Shown piece after piece: positions 1 through 11,754 of a stretch of 64,000 nt of DNA (position 1 is the stretch's first letter; each line of letters begins with the position of its first letter). Below the pieces are notes generated by a model that made no database searches, was not told the origin of the DNA, and saw only the letters and a list, made by a program, of their open reading frames with translations. The position numbers were made by a program, and so were the translations under genes. The DNA is from Microthyrium microscopicum (taxonomy: Eukaryota > Ascomycota > Dothideomycetes > Microthyriales > Microthyriaceae): contig MU004243.1 of assembly GCA_010405405.1 (NCBI GenBank), positions 119,340 to 183,339 on the forward strand. Reading direction: 5' to 3'.

Positions 1-480
1 TATAATCTATATATATTATATATTATAATCTATATAATAATATTATATCTTTAAATTAGCTAATCTAGTTATAAATATTACTAAATATAATTATAAGCTT
101 ATTTTATTATTATATAATATTATTATATTTTATTTTATTAGCTTTATAAGTAATAATAAGATATTATAAGCTAATATTAGCTTCTATATAGTTATATAAT
201 AATATAATAAGTTATATTATAGTTTTAAAACTACTTAAATACTTAATAATACTTAATTAATAATATAATATTAAATTTAATATAATATTTATATTTATTA
301 TATTATTAACTTTATATTTAATATATATTAAGTTATAATTAGCTTATTATTATTATTATATACTAATTAATACCTTAATAAGCTATTTATTAATACTTAA
401 ATAGTATTAATTAGTTTTTAAAACTACTTTTTAATAAAATATAATATATTTTTATTAAAGATTATTTAAGCTTAGAAATA
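1..480. repeat. A+T-saturated block, RIP-like
   Basis: About nine tenths A+T by eye. Reading both strands I find no CpA, TpG or CpG; nearly every remaining C is followed by T, and G survives mainly in AG, GT and GA. RIP in Pezizomycotina changes CpA to TpA, so this is what an old repeat looks like after saturation. The block stops sharply at about 480, where the first CpG of the neighbouring transposon appears. No family can be recognised and no gene is present. Confidence 0.75.
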
Positions 481-483
481 CTT

Positions 484-3200
484 TCGGACGCAATAAAAGT
501 AATATTAAGATTACGTACGTGTAATATGTTTATCCCAACAGCTTCCCTTTTTACAAATAGCCTTATTACATAAAGAACAACAAAACTGCGTCCGATTTGG
601 CCTAAGTTTATTAGGCGGCCGAATCTCACCTAGAATCTGTCTAGGCTTATTACCTTGATTTAAGGCTAAACAGATCTGACAGTTCTGAGCATTAGTTCGT
701 TTAGCATGAACTAATACTGCGTCCGAGCAAGAACGAGTAGAAGAAGGAATTAGAGATTCAATAAGCGGCCGCCTTCGAATTCCCTTATATTCTTTTCGAT
801 CAGCTTTCTTGTCGTAACGGTTTATAAGATCCAGAGCTAGTATTCGTCGAAAGTCGCTATGAGCCTTTCCATGGCGAGAAGCATTCCAGAACGGCGTACG
901 CTTATTCTGATCTGAATTAAGAGCAATCTGCCACATATTGATCAAAGAGGTAAAAAAGAGGTATTCCCATAGCGGCCGCCATGTCTTGTAGGTTCGACGC
1001 CAATGGTGGACGTTAACACGAAGTTGATCAGCTCAATCAACGCCGTTCATAAAGAAATTGTACTTGTCAACAACTTGAGGAATATCAACTAGTTTGGTCT
1101 TTTGGTCTCCAAATGTACTTCGGACGAAGGCATCTTTAGGCCAGCAAGATGGACGTTTTCGTCGTCTCTCAATCAAAGCATTCCCGTGGACGCAGTTTGT
1201 CATAAATAAGACAACCTGAGCATCTCGCCAAGCAATCTGTAGAACAGCTTCATCAGGATTATCGCCGTACGCCATGTGATAATAGATTTTATGACAAGGT
1301 AGCTTCTTCCCCCATTTGGTTCTGATTTCAACAAGGGTAGGATGCATTCCAAAGCCTTTTTCTTTTGCGTACGGAGTGGTTTTTAGCTTCCGAAGCTGCT
1401 TGGCTTTGTCTGCAGCTTTGGTAGACTTTGGTTTCGAGGCGGACGCAGTTGATCTTTGCTTGGATTTCCTTTTAGACGAGGTAGTAGAGAGAGATTGAGA
1501 TAGATCAACTTCTGGTTCGAAAAGGGGAGCAATGGATTGTGAGGCGGCCGAAGAACTAGCCAGTGTTGATCTTTGTCTTTTAAAAGAACTAGATTGAGCC
1601 TGAGTAGCTTGTTTTCGCTTAGTTGTTGGCCTGCTAAAAGATAAGTAAAGATATAAAGATAGATAGAGAGACGTACGGAGTTGTTTGTTGAGGATCAGGT
1701 CTACTGATTTCAAGTAGAAAAGGATCTATAAGAAGATCTGAAGAAGCGGCCGAAGCTTCCTGTTGATCTAGATCTGTAGATTCGATGTGAAGTGTACTTA
1801 GATCTAAAGGAAGCTGTAGAGCTGCGGCCGCAACAATTTGGCTTTGGGCAAGAGTAGCATCTTCTTCCTCTTGATCTTGTTCGTCTTGATCTTGTTCGTC
1901 AACCCAATCTGCTGCGTCCGAGGCTTCACCCTCTTCGTTAAGGTAATCCTCTGCGTCCGGAGCTTCTTCAATAACTCTGCCTTTCTTTTTTGATAGGCGT
2001 TTGTCTTCGTTGAGCTCTCGCTCTGTTTGAGAAGTCCTTACTGTTCCTGAACAGCCAATACCCTGCGTCCGAAACCAACGACATTGTGGCCCATTGGTAA
2101 AGAGGTTATCAAGCCAAACAGCATGTCCTTTACCCTGATTTGGGAGTCGGACGACGAGTTCTGTTACAACAGATTGTGTAGCATTAAATCCAAGCTCTTG
2201 CCAGCGTGGATCTAGCCCTTGAGGCCCCTGGTTCTTCTTCTCTCCTTTGGCGTGAAATAAGAAGTCATAGACATAGCCTGCGTCCGCAAGTACCCAAAGC
2301 TTGAATCCAATAGGTGTTGGTTTCGTAGGAATGTTGATAATCTCAGGCGTCCGACCAGTAAAGCCAACAATAGCTTCGTCCACAGAGACATTGGTTCCAG
2401 GCCGCCAATAAACATGCCAAATTGCTTTGAGAGTATCAGCAAGGTGAGATATTTTATCAATCGGACGCATATGTTGTCCATTATTGCTTTGGTAAGGAAT
2501 CCAGATGTGAAAGTAGCGATTGATTTGGTGCCATCGAAAACAGCTCATTGCTTCTCGGACGCAGGTATGTTCTGGGCTACCACGCTTTTGGATCCAGTAA
2601 TTACAAGTTTGTCTCTCCTGGTAGATACTCATATAGAGATAAATGCCAAGATAGCAATATATTGCGGCCGCATCAACGGCATGCCACGGACGCTGTGAAG
2701 CTGGATTTGGGAATCGGCCGCGACATCTAGTTTGAGAACTATTGGTAAATCTTTGACGTCGAATTGTTGCTGCATTGGTATTTGTACATCGGACGAGGTA
2801 TAAAATAAGGCTTTCAGGAAAGAACAGGTCAAATAAGTGAATTGGTGTAAAAGGATTAGATCCTCCTAAGTTCTGAGGGCCTCCTTCTTGATCTTCAATG
2901 TAGAGAGGCGTAAATGGAGGATATTCTTCAAATTTACTAAAATCAGGAGCAGGCTGAGTCGTACGCTTCATTTGGGAGGGTTTAACAAAATCATGATCAT
3001 TTCCTCTTGTGTTATCAAAGGATCTTTGAGACATAATAGCTAAATAGAAGGTTGTTGAGGCGGACGCAGTGTAAAACTATCTCATCATCATTGTTTTGAC
3101 TCCTGAAGCTACGAGGCTGTGCACAGACATTATAAGTATTTGATAGACACCTAAGGTTTGCCTAGGTTGATTAGGCGTACGCCACTCTGCATAGGCCACA
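484..3200 (-). mobile_element. piggyBac-like DNA transposon
   Basis: A minus-strand transposase gene fills most of this stretch. The limits are approximate: the left edge is where the A+T block ends, and the right edge lies after the last CGTACG at 3176-3181. I could not identify terminal inverted repeats or a TTAA duplication. The element is unusually rich in CGKMCG hexamers (CGTACG, CGGACG, CGTCCG, CGGCCG), about 31 copies in 2.7 kb, on both strands and in all coding frames. It does not look RIP-mutated, unlike its left neighbour, so it may have arrived later or escaped RIP as a single copy. Confidence 0.75.
511..3034 (-). pseudogene. piggyBac-family transposase, one in-frame stop
   Basis: Exons 3034-1677 and 1633-511 are joined across a 43-nt GTACGT...TTTTAG intron, giving about 826 codons. 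The DDE_Tnp_1_7 fold is clear. Likely catalytic aspartates are D219 in SVDEAIVGF, D251 in LWVLADAGY and D309 in VWLDNLFTN. An acidic and basic linker follows, then the conserved stretch ending in YNFFMNGVD. A single TGA at 1033-1035 interrupts the protein just after MNGVD. The frame then continues with ADQLR and a C-terminal cysteine-rich finger (CQIC, CCSLC, CKKGSC), as in other piggyBac transposases. It is therefore nearly intact but probably inactive, unless the stop is read through or is a sequencing error. Confidence 0.8.
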
Positions 3201-4098
3201 AGGCAGCGGGGATCGAATTCTAACCGCCGAGGGGATACACACTCTTTTCACTGGCTCAACAATCCCTTACCTGCATATACCCCAGATAATTCCCTATTTT
3301 TCTTCATCACTTGTCTTGCCCCGCTGCATAACCAGGCCAACAGATTGATATCACCAGCATCTAGTCCCGGTAAGACACCTGGGAGTCTGAGAGCCGGACC
3401 TGGTACGCGCTCCCATCCATTGAACCATCCAGACCCAAAACATGACCCGTCAATGTCGCTATTTTGTTTACAGCATTCACAGGTACCAGACGGTCCTTGA
3501 CGCTTGTGCCTAACGAGTGCCCAGCAGTACCAGTACAGCTTGAACCCGCCGTGCCGGCCAGGAAAATAACTTCAGATTGTCGAAACAGCCGCAGTACCGC
3601 ATTAAAGATTGCATCTCTCTCCGTCGGTTGGTCCACAGCCGACTGGACTGGAAACTGTGGCAATCTTCATGCTTGGCGAATACTTGTTTGAACCTTTGAA
3701 TCCAGTGGCAGATATCTCTTAGGCATCTGTGGCAAACAATCACGGTACTCCTTCGAATCATGCTACTTGGCATTGAAAAAGATACTTGTGATTTCAAGCT
3801 GCAAAACATATTTTGCTTCTGATGTTTTTGTCAGTGGGTATCGGTAGCTATACGATCTGCTCATACTCTCTACAGACTTCAGCAAGATGAGATCCATCTG
3901 TAAACAGGCCTGCGAGGATGAAACACGAGATGTAAAGAACATTTGGCCTGATATATACTGAGCTATTCATTACACTAGGTAGGTACCTGACACTTGGAAT
4001 TCATTATCAACTTTGAATTTACCGCTCACTAAATAACTCCTCCAGCCTAGCTACTAACCCCAAGTGATCAATTATTGCTTGAATATCAATTTTCCAGT
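3201..4098. other. Intergenic, no gene recognised
   Basis: Lies between the transposon and the 3' end of acetyl-CoA synthetase. Minus-strand open frames of 99-100 codons exist at 3361-3809, but they have no recognisable domain or start context. Probably relic sequence. Confidence 0.5.
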
Positions 4099-6445
4099 CT
4101 ACTTCTTGGGTCTACTAGCTTGAACAGTGGCGATGATCTTCTCAACTACACTTGGATCCGAAAGCTACCCTCACCATTAGCAAAGGTCCCCTCAAAAGTC
4201 GAAGCAAGGATATGAATAACTTACAGTTGAGATATCACCAAGCTGATCCTCTTCACCAGCCAAAATCTTCCGCAGAATACGTCTCATGATCTTGCCAGAT
4301 CGAGTCTTTGGCAAGTCATCAACAGTAAAGATGGCCTTTGGTGCAGCGAATGGACCGATTGACCGACGGACTTGGAGGATCAAGTCCTTCTTGATTTGGT
4401 CGCCGTGCTCATTACCTTCCTTGAGGGCGACGAATGCGTTTACGGCTTGGCCGGTGAGTTCGTCGTGGACGCCGACTACGGCTGCTTCGGCTACGGATGC
4501 TGGATATTTTGTTAGGTCTTTTGGTAGATTTGTTGGAAGTGGAGTACATACGGTGCTCAATCAGCGCAGCCTCGATTTCAGCAGTCGATAGACGATGGCC
4601 AGAAACGTTAACAACATCGTCAACACGGCCACGGATCCAGTAGTATCCTTCATGGTCACGGCCCGCACCGTCGCCAGTGAACTGTTACGCGTTAGTCACA
4701 TGGTCGGTGATCACGAAAGTCTTGGAACTTACGTAGTAACCTGGGTACACAGTCAAGTATGTCTCCATGTAACGCTTGTGTGCTCCCCAGACGGTTCTGG
4801 CCATGCTTGGCCAAGGCTTCTTGAATGCGAGCACGCCCTCGACATCGTTGCCGGGGATTTCCTCGCCGGAGACTGGATCAATGATGGCTGGCTCAATACC
4901 GAAGAAGGGGAGAGATGCACTTCCTGGCTTGGTTGGTGTGACGCCTGCTAATGGAGTGATTACGTGCGATCCGGTTTCTGTTTGCCAGTAGGTCTTTTTG
5001 TGAAGGTTAGCATACTTTGGCTATTGACCGACCGAGGTACAACTTACATCGACGACATGGGCTATTTCTTTGCCAACGACACCATGGTACCACTTCCATA
5101 CTTCGGCAGCAATGGGCTCACCGACAGAGCCAAGGACACGAAGATGCTTCATTTCGTGCTTGACATGCTCGTCACCACCTCGCTTGAGTAATCTCAGCGC
5201 TGTTGGTGCGACGTAGAACTGAGTAACTTTGTGCTTCTCAACAACCTCCCAATATCTCGAAAAGTCGGGATATGTCGGTGTACCCTCGAACACCACTGTT
5301 GCTATACCCAAGAGTAGGGGGGCGTACACAACGTACGTGTGTCCAGTGATCCAACCAACATCACCACCACAGAAATATGTATCACCATCGTGGATATCAA
5401 AGACATATTTTCCAGTAGCTGCTGCTCCAAGAAGATATCCACCAGTAGTGTGCATAACACCCTTTGGCTTGCCAGTTGACCCAGAAGTATAGAGAAGGAA
5501 TAGGGGATCTTCCGAGTTCATGGGCTCAGGGGCAATGTATGAAGGATACTTCTCAACCTCCTCGTGCCACCAAAAGTCTCGGCCTTGCGTCCATGGAACG
5601 TCGCTGCCGGTGCGCTGGAACACGAGACAGTGAGATACATCTGGACACTGCTTCAAGGCATCGTCCACGATGCTCTTTGTCTTTATCGTCTTGCCTCCAC
5701 GGCTACCGTAGTCAGCTGTAATGACCACTTTTGACTTTGCATCGATAATTCTGTCTCTTAGCGAGTCCGCCGAGAAGCCAGCAAACACGACCGAATGGAC
5801 AGCGCCGATTCTAGCACAGGCAAGGAAAGCGAAGAGAGCTTGCGGAATCATGGGTAGATAGAGCGCGACAGTGTCGCCCTTTTTCACGCCGAATTGCTTG
5901 AGTGTGTAGGCGAGTTTGGAGACTTCGCGGAGGAGTTCGCCATAGGATATATTGCGGCCAGCATTGGGCTCGTCAGCCTCGTAGATGATGGCGGTCTTGT
6001 TGGGATCTTTGAAAGCATGACGATCGATGCAGTTGTAAGAGGCATTTAGCTGGCCTTCAAGAAACCAGGCTGTGTCGCCGTGCTCGAAGCTGCCGCTGCT
6101 GACAGTTTGAAAGTCGCGTTGCCAGGTGAGAAGCTCGCGCGCTAGCTTGCCCCAGAACTTGTCGGGTTCCGTTATGGATTCTTTGTAGAGTTGTTGGTAT
6201 TCTTCTAGGCCCGAGAGATGGGGCTTTGACGGATGCTTTTCGTGGTACGCTTTGGGGACTAGGGAAAACCATTAGACATGGGGCTCTCATTGTGGATACA
6301 TGGTGATTTCCTTTTCTTCTTCGGAAGTTGTTATGCAAGCTCGGAATCTGGGGTAAATGTGCGGAAGAGACATACCGGAGAAAGTATCGACCTCGTGTGC
6401 CTCTGCGACCACTGGCGCCTTTGGTTGAACGTCTCCTTCAGACAT
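4099..6445 (-). CDS. facA: Acetyl-CoA synthetase
   Basis: Activates acetate to acetyl-CoA through acetyl-AMP; needed for growth on acetate and other C2 sources. Exons 6445-6376, 6258-5048, 4993-4733, 4681-4552, 4499-4225 and 4164-4099 give 670 residues, the normal length. The AMP-binding motif [11 protein letters not shown] lies near residue 280. The conserved [13 protein letters not shown] and [12 protein letters not shown] segments are present, as is the acetylation-type lysine in [10 protein letters not shown] (about residue 627). The protein starts [11 protein letters not shown] and ends [13 protein letters not shown]. All introns have GTAAGT or GTATGT donors. No truncation. Long upstream space (1.9 kb) would allow extensive promoter control, typical of this gene, but I did not identify specific activator sites. 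Confidence 0.97.
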
Positions 6446-8368
6446 GTTCGCGTTCTTGTTCGTTTCTCCAAGTTTTCGATGTAAAGGATCCTTTCAGGTT
6501 CCGAAATTGGAATTCTCCCCAAGCTTGCGGTTCGACAATTGCGTCAGGTGGGAGTGCGGGGTTCAAGTATAAGGTCTTGGTTAAGAGGCGTTTGATCTGC
6601 TTCCTATTACGTGAAGAGCTGCGGCTCAGCAAAAGCAATGTAATGGGTTCAGACACCGAGCAGTCACCGAAGACAGTAGCTTTCTGGGGGGTATATATGT
6701 ACGAACTTGCAATCGCGCGGGAAAGAGGACTGATCACATGGGCAATTAGAATCAGGGGGATGTTGGCTTCTTATACACAAGGCTGGTGGTCGGTTAAAGG
6801 GTAGAGTGGTTCATAACGGACGGCCGGGACAAGCGACCTTTTTTAAAGCTTCACGCCATGGGAACTTTACCGTTGCTCATTCACCCATCACACCACAAGA
6901 CGAACAGACATGGACCGCATCTCTCCGCGATTAATCTTTGAGCCCTCGCATTGGTGCAATCTACTTTTGTCCAATTGATATTCTCGGCTGTGGGGCCTGG
7001 GTCCGAAAATTGATATACAACCCCCTGGTTGTGTCAAGGGACCTACTATGCAACCTTATTGTTGCTTGGAACTCATCTCTGCTTTTCACGCAAGCCGTAT
7101 TTGGCACTCACTGTACTACCCAGAGAAAGCATGCCAAGTGAATTGGGATATTGAAGCTTAGAGTCATTGGTTAATCCCATCAATGGAGCTAGAACCAGCA
7201 TATCACAGTCTAGTCTGCCAATGGCTATTGCATGATACCTATGTATTCAAAGACGCATGTAGGTCTTGAATAGGCCCCGTGGGAAATCTGTTTGTACTGG
7301 TACACGGTTTGGACCCATTTAGAGTTGAAGATGGCTGGGTGTTTCAGTTACCAGTATAGTTACCACGCCGCAATGGTCAAGCCGCCTCTGCATTGCATGT
7401 TGATGTAGTAGTGTGAATGGGGCCAAGCAGATACTTTGTCGCTCATGTTCCCATTGCGGAACTTCCAGTTGTCCGAGATCTTGATGGCAACACGAGCAAT
7501 ATTGTATCACGACCTACGGGCTACAGCTGCTGCTACCCGCTTTCCAGTCTTGATTGAACATGACCCCTCCAACACCTTTCCTCTTTGAGTGCGGGGCTTG
7601 GACAATTCCCCGCCATTTCAACAAGCGCGTCGCGTGGACACGAGATTCAACCATTGGCAAGTCGTGACGAGACAATTATATTTCTCATCATCGCCACGAT
7701 TTCGCAGAATAGAGAAATTCTCAGCTTGTGAAATGCCATGGCCTAACAAGCAAGCCTGACTGCGCCGCCCCCAAGACATTCTAATATCTGGCAGCGCGTA
7801 TCCGGCCACCCGGGTCATCTCGCGTTCCAGTACCAGACTGCGAAATGATCCAGAACCGCCGGCCTTGCATACGGACCCTTTTTCGCAGAACGAATATGAG
7901 GGTAGCCGACTGATACCCGCCAGGCTCCGCAAGAATTGAATCATGCAAACTTCGGTCCAACGGGAAGACTTTCTAGGTTTAGTCTCGGCAGTACCCGACG
8001 CAAGGCTGGGAGGAATCTGCTTTCATTGGCTCCCGCACTGGACCATGAGGCTTTTAAAAGAGGCTCTATGGTCTCCCAGGAGTTAGTTCCTGGAAAGAGA
8101 TCGGAGGCTAGGGAATAGATAGTACGTGAATAAATAAGATGGTCACCTTTTTTTCCATGAATATGGAGTTTGATTGGAGTCTCGATTTAGACATACACTT
8201 ATCACATATCTCATACTGCGTTGTTCCTGAAGAGTGTGGTTGGGCAAGCTAATTTTTGGAAACAATTGTGACTGCATATTTGTTTTGCGCTGTAGCGTTT
8301 TCGAAAAATCATATCAAATAAGGGTTTCTCGCGTGGTGCCCCGCCATACCTGTATTTCTGCTCTGATA
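6446..8368. other. Intergenic, acetyl-CoA synthetase upstream region
   Basis: Contains the promoter of the acetyl-CoA synthetase gene at its left end. Short open frames (for example 7319-7510 and 7618-7944, minus) show no domain and no convincing splice structure. Nothing else recognised. Confidence 0.5.
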
Positions 8369-8779
8369 TTAGTTATGGCCTTCATGGACGCCGGAGCCGC
8401 CTGTAACGCCATTATCGATAATGCACATCCTCCCATTGCCGTTGTTGATGGATACACATTTCGTTCTGGCACACATCGTGTTAGCCTTTCTCTTTTCGGC
8501 GACAGACTTGACCAGTCAGCGGGAAGTAGATAGATGCTGCATAACTGGGCGGGTTGGGACACACCCTTGAGCGTTTGGTGTTGCTTGAGCGAGAGCTGAG
8601 CTGAGCGATGGCCAGGAATCTTCACTTTCTGGGATAGACTTGTTTCTGGGAATCGTGTTTGTCTTGGCTATGGGTGTTGTGATTGTTGGTGTCTTGGGGA
8701 CAGATGGTGACAATGCTACTGGTGACTGAGGGAGGGCAACCACGCAACTGATGAGGGTAGGGATGATGATGAAGTGCAT
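8369..8779 (-). CDS. Small secreted protein A (tandem pair)
   Basis: Predicted exons 8779-8565 and 8465-8369 around a 99-nt intron (GTGTGT donor, CTAAC branch point 14 nt before CAG) encode 103 residues. A signal peptide, MHFIIIPTLISCVVA, is followed by LPQSPVALSPSVP, a Ser/Thr/Pro-rich middle, and a second exon with two cysteines in a C-x(5)-NGNG-x-R-x-C arrangement. It resembles the gene at 9419-9764 in signal peptide, the LPQ-PVA motif after it, intron position and phase, and the cysteine/NGN exon. Function unknown. It has the profile of an apoplastic or cell-surface secreted protein and is a possible effector candidate, which is inference. If the intron is not used, the frame instead ends at 8516 with an 87-residue protein. 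Confidence 0.6.
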
Positions 8780-9418
8780 TTCGAGTAGAAGGTTTTAGTG
8801 CATGTTGCGTTGAACGAGGTTTTAGTGACTTTTGGGAGAGGATATGATGATAGGCGATCAACGGGACTTGGGACGCTTTACATGATAGCACGGTGAACGT
8901 GGAACTAGAAGGTTTATTAAAGCATGCCTAGTCGTTCAAATAAAAGCTTATGAAATGAAAGAAATACATACATACCTGCATCGTGTATGGTGTCAGAAAT
9001 ACATAGGGCTCCCACATATGAAGGATCACATCCACTAGATCGATCTTGTATGATAATGCGCCTCATGTCCGCGCTGAAAAACCTTATAGCTTGGAATAAG
9101 CTAATCAGAGCAGTACCTGACAGGACCAGCAATCTCACAGGTCGAAATAGCACAGGTTTAAAGGCATAAAATCAGCTTCATACAAAAGCTCATAGCAAGA
9201 GATGGAAGTTTATAGACTTGCCTATATCGTTAACATATCGTTCATGCAAGTTCAAACAGTCGGAAGTCTTTCGATTCAGGACAGTGTCGTACTCCGCGTT
9301 GCTTTGAGACGATGTTCGAATTCCATTACTACAACATAAAACTGGGGCATCACTGAATGGTTCCCCAGCCAACAGACTGTGATCCTTTGTGGCGCTTCTA
9401 CGGCTCCCTTTCCGCCCC
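8780..9418. other. Spacer between the two secreted protein genes
   Basis: Promoter of the left copy and 3' flank of the right copy. No third copy or other gene seen. Confidence 0.5.
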
Positions 9419-9764
9419 TTAAGGATGCGCTGAAACCATCGGCGCTACTTGATTCGTACATATAGTGCCTCTAGTGTTGCCATTATCCCATGATTTGCAA
9501 GTTGGACTACGCCCAATTCTGTTAGCTGTGCTTGTTTCGACAACTCTGGTACACTTGGTATAGCAGTGTGGAATCGGTCTGTGTACATGCAACTTACGTA
9601 TTGGCTTTGGCCGTTCCATTGCTGGAACTAGAGCCATATGCTGTTGCAAAAGACCCGGAAGCTGTGGCTGTCGATGTCCTTGGGAGGGCAGCTGATGAAG
9701 CTACTGGCCTTTGGGGGAGGGCGAAAGTGAGGCTGGTGAAAATTGAGAGGATGAGGAAGCGCAT
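9419..9764 (-). CDS. Small secreted protein B (tandem pair)
   Basis: Exons 9764-9598 and 9506-9419 around a 91-nt intron (GTAAGT donor; CTAAC then CGTAG acceptor) encode 84 residues. The N-terminus MRFLILSIFTSLTFA is a signal peptide, followed by LPQRPVASSAALP and a Ser/Ala/Thr-rich stretch. Exon 2 contains C-x(4)-NGNTRGTIC, matching the cysteine exon of the neighbour at 8369-8779. The shared gene structure shows that the two are duplicates, much diverged in sequence. The phase of the intron is the same (after the second codon base). No known domain. Gene-poor surroundings and a decayed HET gene next door fit an accessory, fast-evolving locus. Confidence 0.62.
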
Positions 9765-10667
9765 GGCGACCCTATGAGTTAGACTGGCGGAATAAGGTAT
9801 CTGATGTGGTCTGAAGTTTCAGAAAATGAGATATGGCTTGAAGTTGGAGGCAGGTATGAAGTTGACATTATATGACATTGACGTCGAACATGAGCTATGG
9901 GAGCTAGGGCGTCAGGGATATAAGATGCGAACAGATTCAAATCAATATCCAATATCAAGGAGGGCGCCCATTTGGCAGTATCGATCAACTATCAATTCTT
10001 GGGCAACCTTCCGAAGAAACCCAGGACTTGTAACTTGTGGATTCGAATCATGGTGGAGCTCGAGTAACAATATCTAGCAATTCAACTGACCAGTTAATAA
10101 TGCAGTCTCTCATTCTGGTTGAACAGGAGAAAAGCTCAGAGATAGAGCAAACTGGGTAGCATTCTTTGGTCTATCCTATTTGTAGGGCTCTGGTGTATGA
10201 CCGATCTTCTATGGTAAATCAATCGCTGAGACGAGTAGACCTCATTCTCTAAATATTGATGTTAGAATATGGAAGTTATATCATTCTGATCTCTAGTATC
10301 TTAGCAGGCTCAGGTTAAGATAGCATAAATATAAAAGCGCGCGAAGCTCTTTATATACCTAGGTTCTTGTATTTTGCCTTACGTAGACAAAAGCTGATAG
10401 TTATACTTGTATTATCATCGTACTCGCATACGTAATTCTCAAATAGCTCAGATATTGTTTAATCAGAGGTAATGTGTGTTTTGGTATGAGACACGCTGGT
10501 GAAAGCGTTCAATTTTTTGCTGTGAAGTATAACGATTGTCCGCAAGCATATTAAATAGCATTTCATGGCGTGAGTCAAACTTCTAACCTCGTATCTTGAA
10601 CAAGAGGGCATATCGAAGTATTTCATTCCTGTCGTACTTGGTCGATTCCCTTGTCCGTATTGCATGT
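9765..10667. other. Intergenic
   Basis: Promoter of secreted protein B and 3' flank of the HET relic. Short open frames only; nothing recognised. Confidence 0.5.
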
Positions 10668-11754
10668 TCACGAACTGCGCCGGAAGGCTTCGCCGAGGAC
10701 CTCTACCACCGAGTCATCAATATCAGCAACATCAGCAAAGGACTCAGGTAATAGCCTCATAGACAAGGCTAAGCGAGTAACAACATTGACAAGCTCTGTC
10801 TTGACAATATCCGCTTCTTTGCGTGCACAATGTCTATATATTGCGGATACAGTATCAAGAAAGACGTCCAGAGCCGATTTTGCATAATCAACGTCCCATT
10901 TTTGCTGATCATGAACAACGCCGATCAGTCCTTAAACTTTGTCCCTAGAATCTTGACATTACGCCCAAGAAGTTGCGCTGAGCGCCTTCAAAAGTGACAT
11001 AGTTGTTCTTTGTCAATTATAGCAGTCTTCATACCACATTTCGGTCCCACTGTTCCACTTTCGGACTTTCGGTTTGATCATCCATCCCAAGGAAGTCCCG
11101 CTGAGTAATGGCGATTGTCACGCAGCGCTGAAGATATTTTGCACCACGAACCGGTCTAGAAAAGTAGTTCCGTATAAGATCGCAATGTTGTCTGCAAGAA
11201 ACAGCTCCTGGAAAATCCAAAGTCGATTCCAGTATTCCATATTCATCCAGCTTAGGATAGCGTCTCTTGCAGTTTCTGTCAAAGACATTAATCCCGGAAT
11301 GATGATGAGCTTTGTGAACTGGATATCGGGTTGGGTTGGAGCCACCACCGAGCCAATATTTCAGGACATGCTGCGGGACTTCTTCGAAAGCATTTCCGCA
11401 AGTTCTGGAATCATTGCTCCTGATGGCCGCATAGACTCCAACGAGTGTCATGATTTCCATTTCATTTTCGCTCGCTACTCCTAGCCAAGCCCAGACATCC
11501 ATTGCGTTGCTGTATATGTCGGCCATAAGATGAACTTGATAATCTCGTTCCGTGACGTCGTCTTGGTTAATTGATATCTGGTCAATCCATAGCCATGTTG
11601 AGCGGTTGAGTTGGCCTGATAAGATGGCATTACGAAAAAACAAGTACAGGTTCTCCGGGACGGTAACAGTAGCGCCTTCGACAATAATATCATGCAGAGG
11701 CAAGGACTTACCCCAGGTGTAGGATAAAGCACTATAATACGGGCAACTGCTCAT
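10668..11754 (-). pseudogene. HET-domain protein relic
   Basis: The N-terminal part is a clear heterokaryon-incompatibility (HET, PF06985) domain: YYSALSYTWG, then WLWIDQISINQ, the ER--QV--M--IY segment and VWAWLG. Further along come RLWIFQELFLADNIAILYG and, near the C-terminus, GLIGVV and DVDYAKSALDVF. The frame is not continuous over the whole length, with a few breaks. Homology (RLIRLRHLP) also extends upstream of the first methionine to about 11840 without a usable start. I read this as a decayed member of the large HET family, which acts in non-self recognition and cell death in Pezizomycotina. Confidence 0.75.

Noticed and set aside
3200-3240. TTCGATC-like and GATTCGAATC-like words here and near 10040 suggesting tRNA T-loops
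   Set aside because: The flanking bases do not form a T stem and no A box or acceptor stem fits; no tRNA gene found in the window.
3361-3809. Two overlapping minus-strand open frames of about 100 codons
   Set aside because: No domain, no consistent splice link, and composition like the surrounding intergenic DNA.
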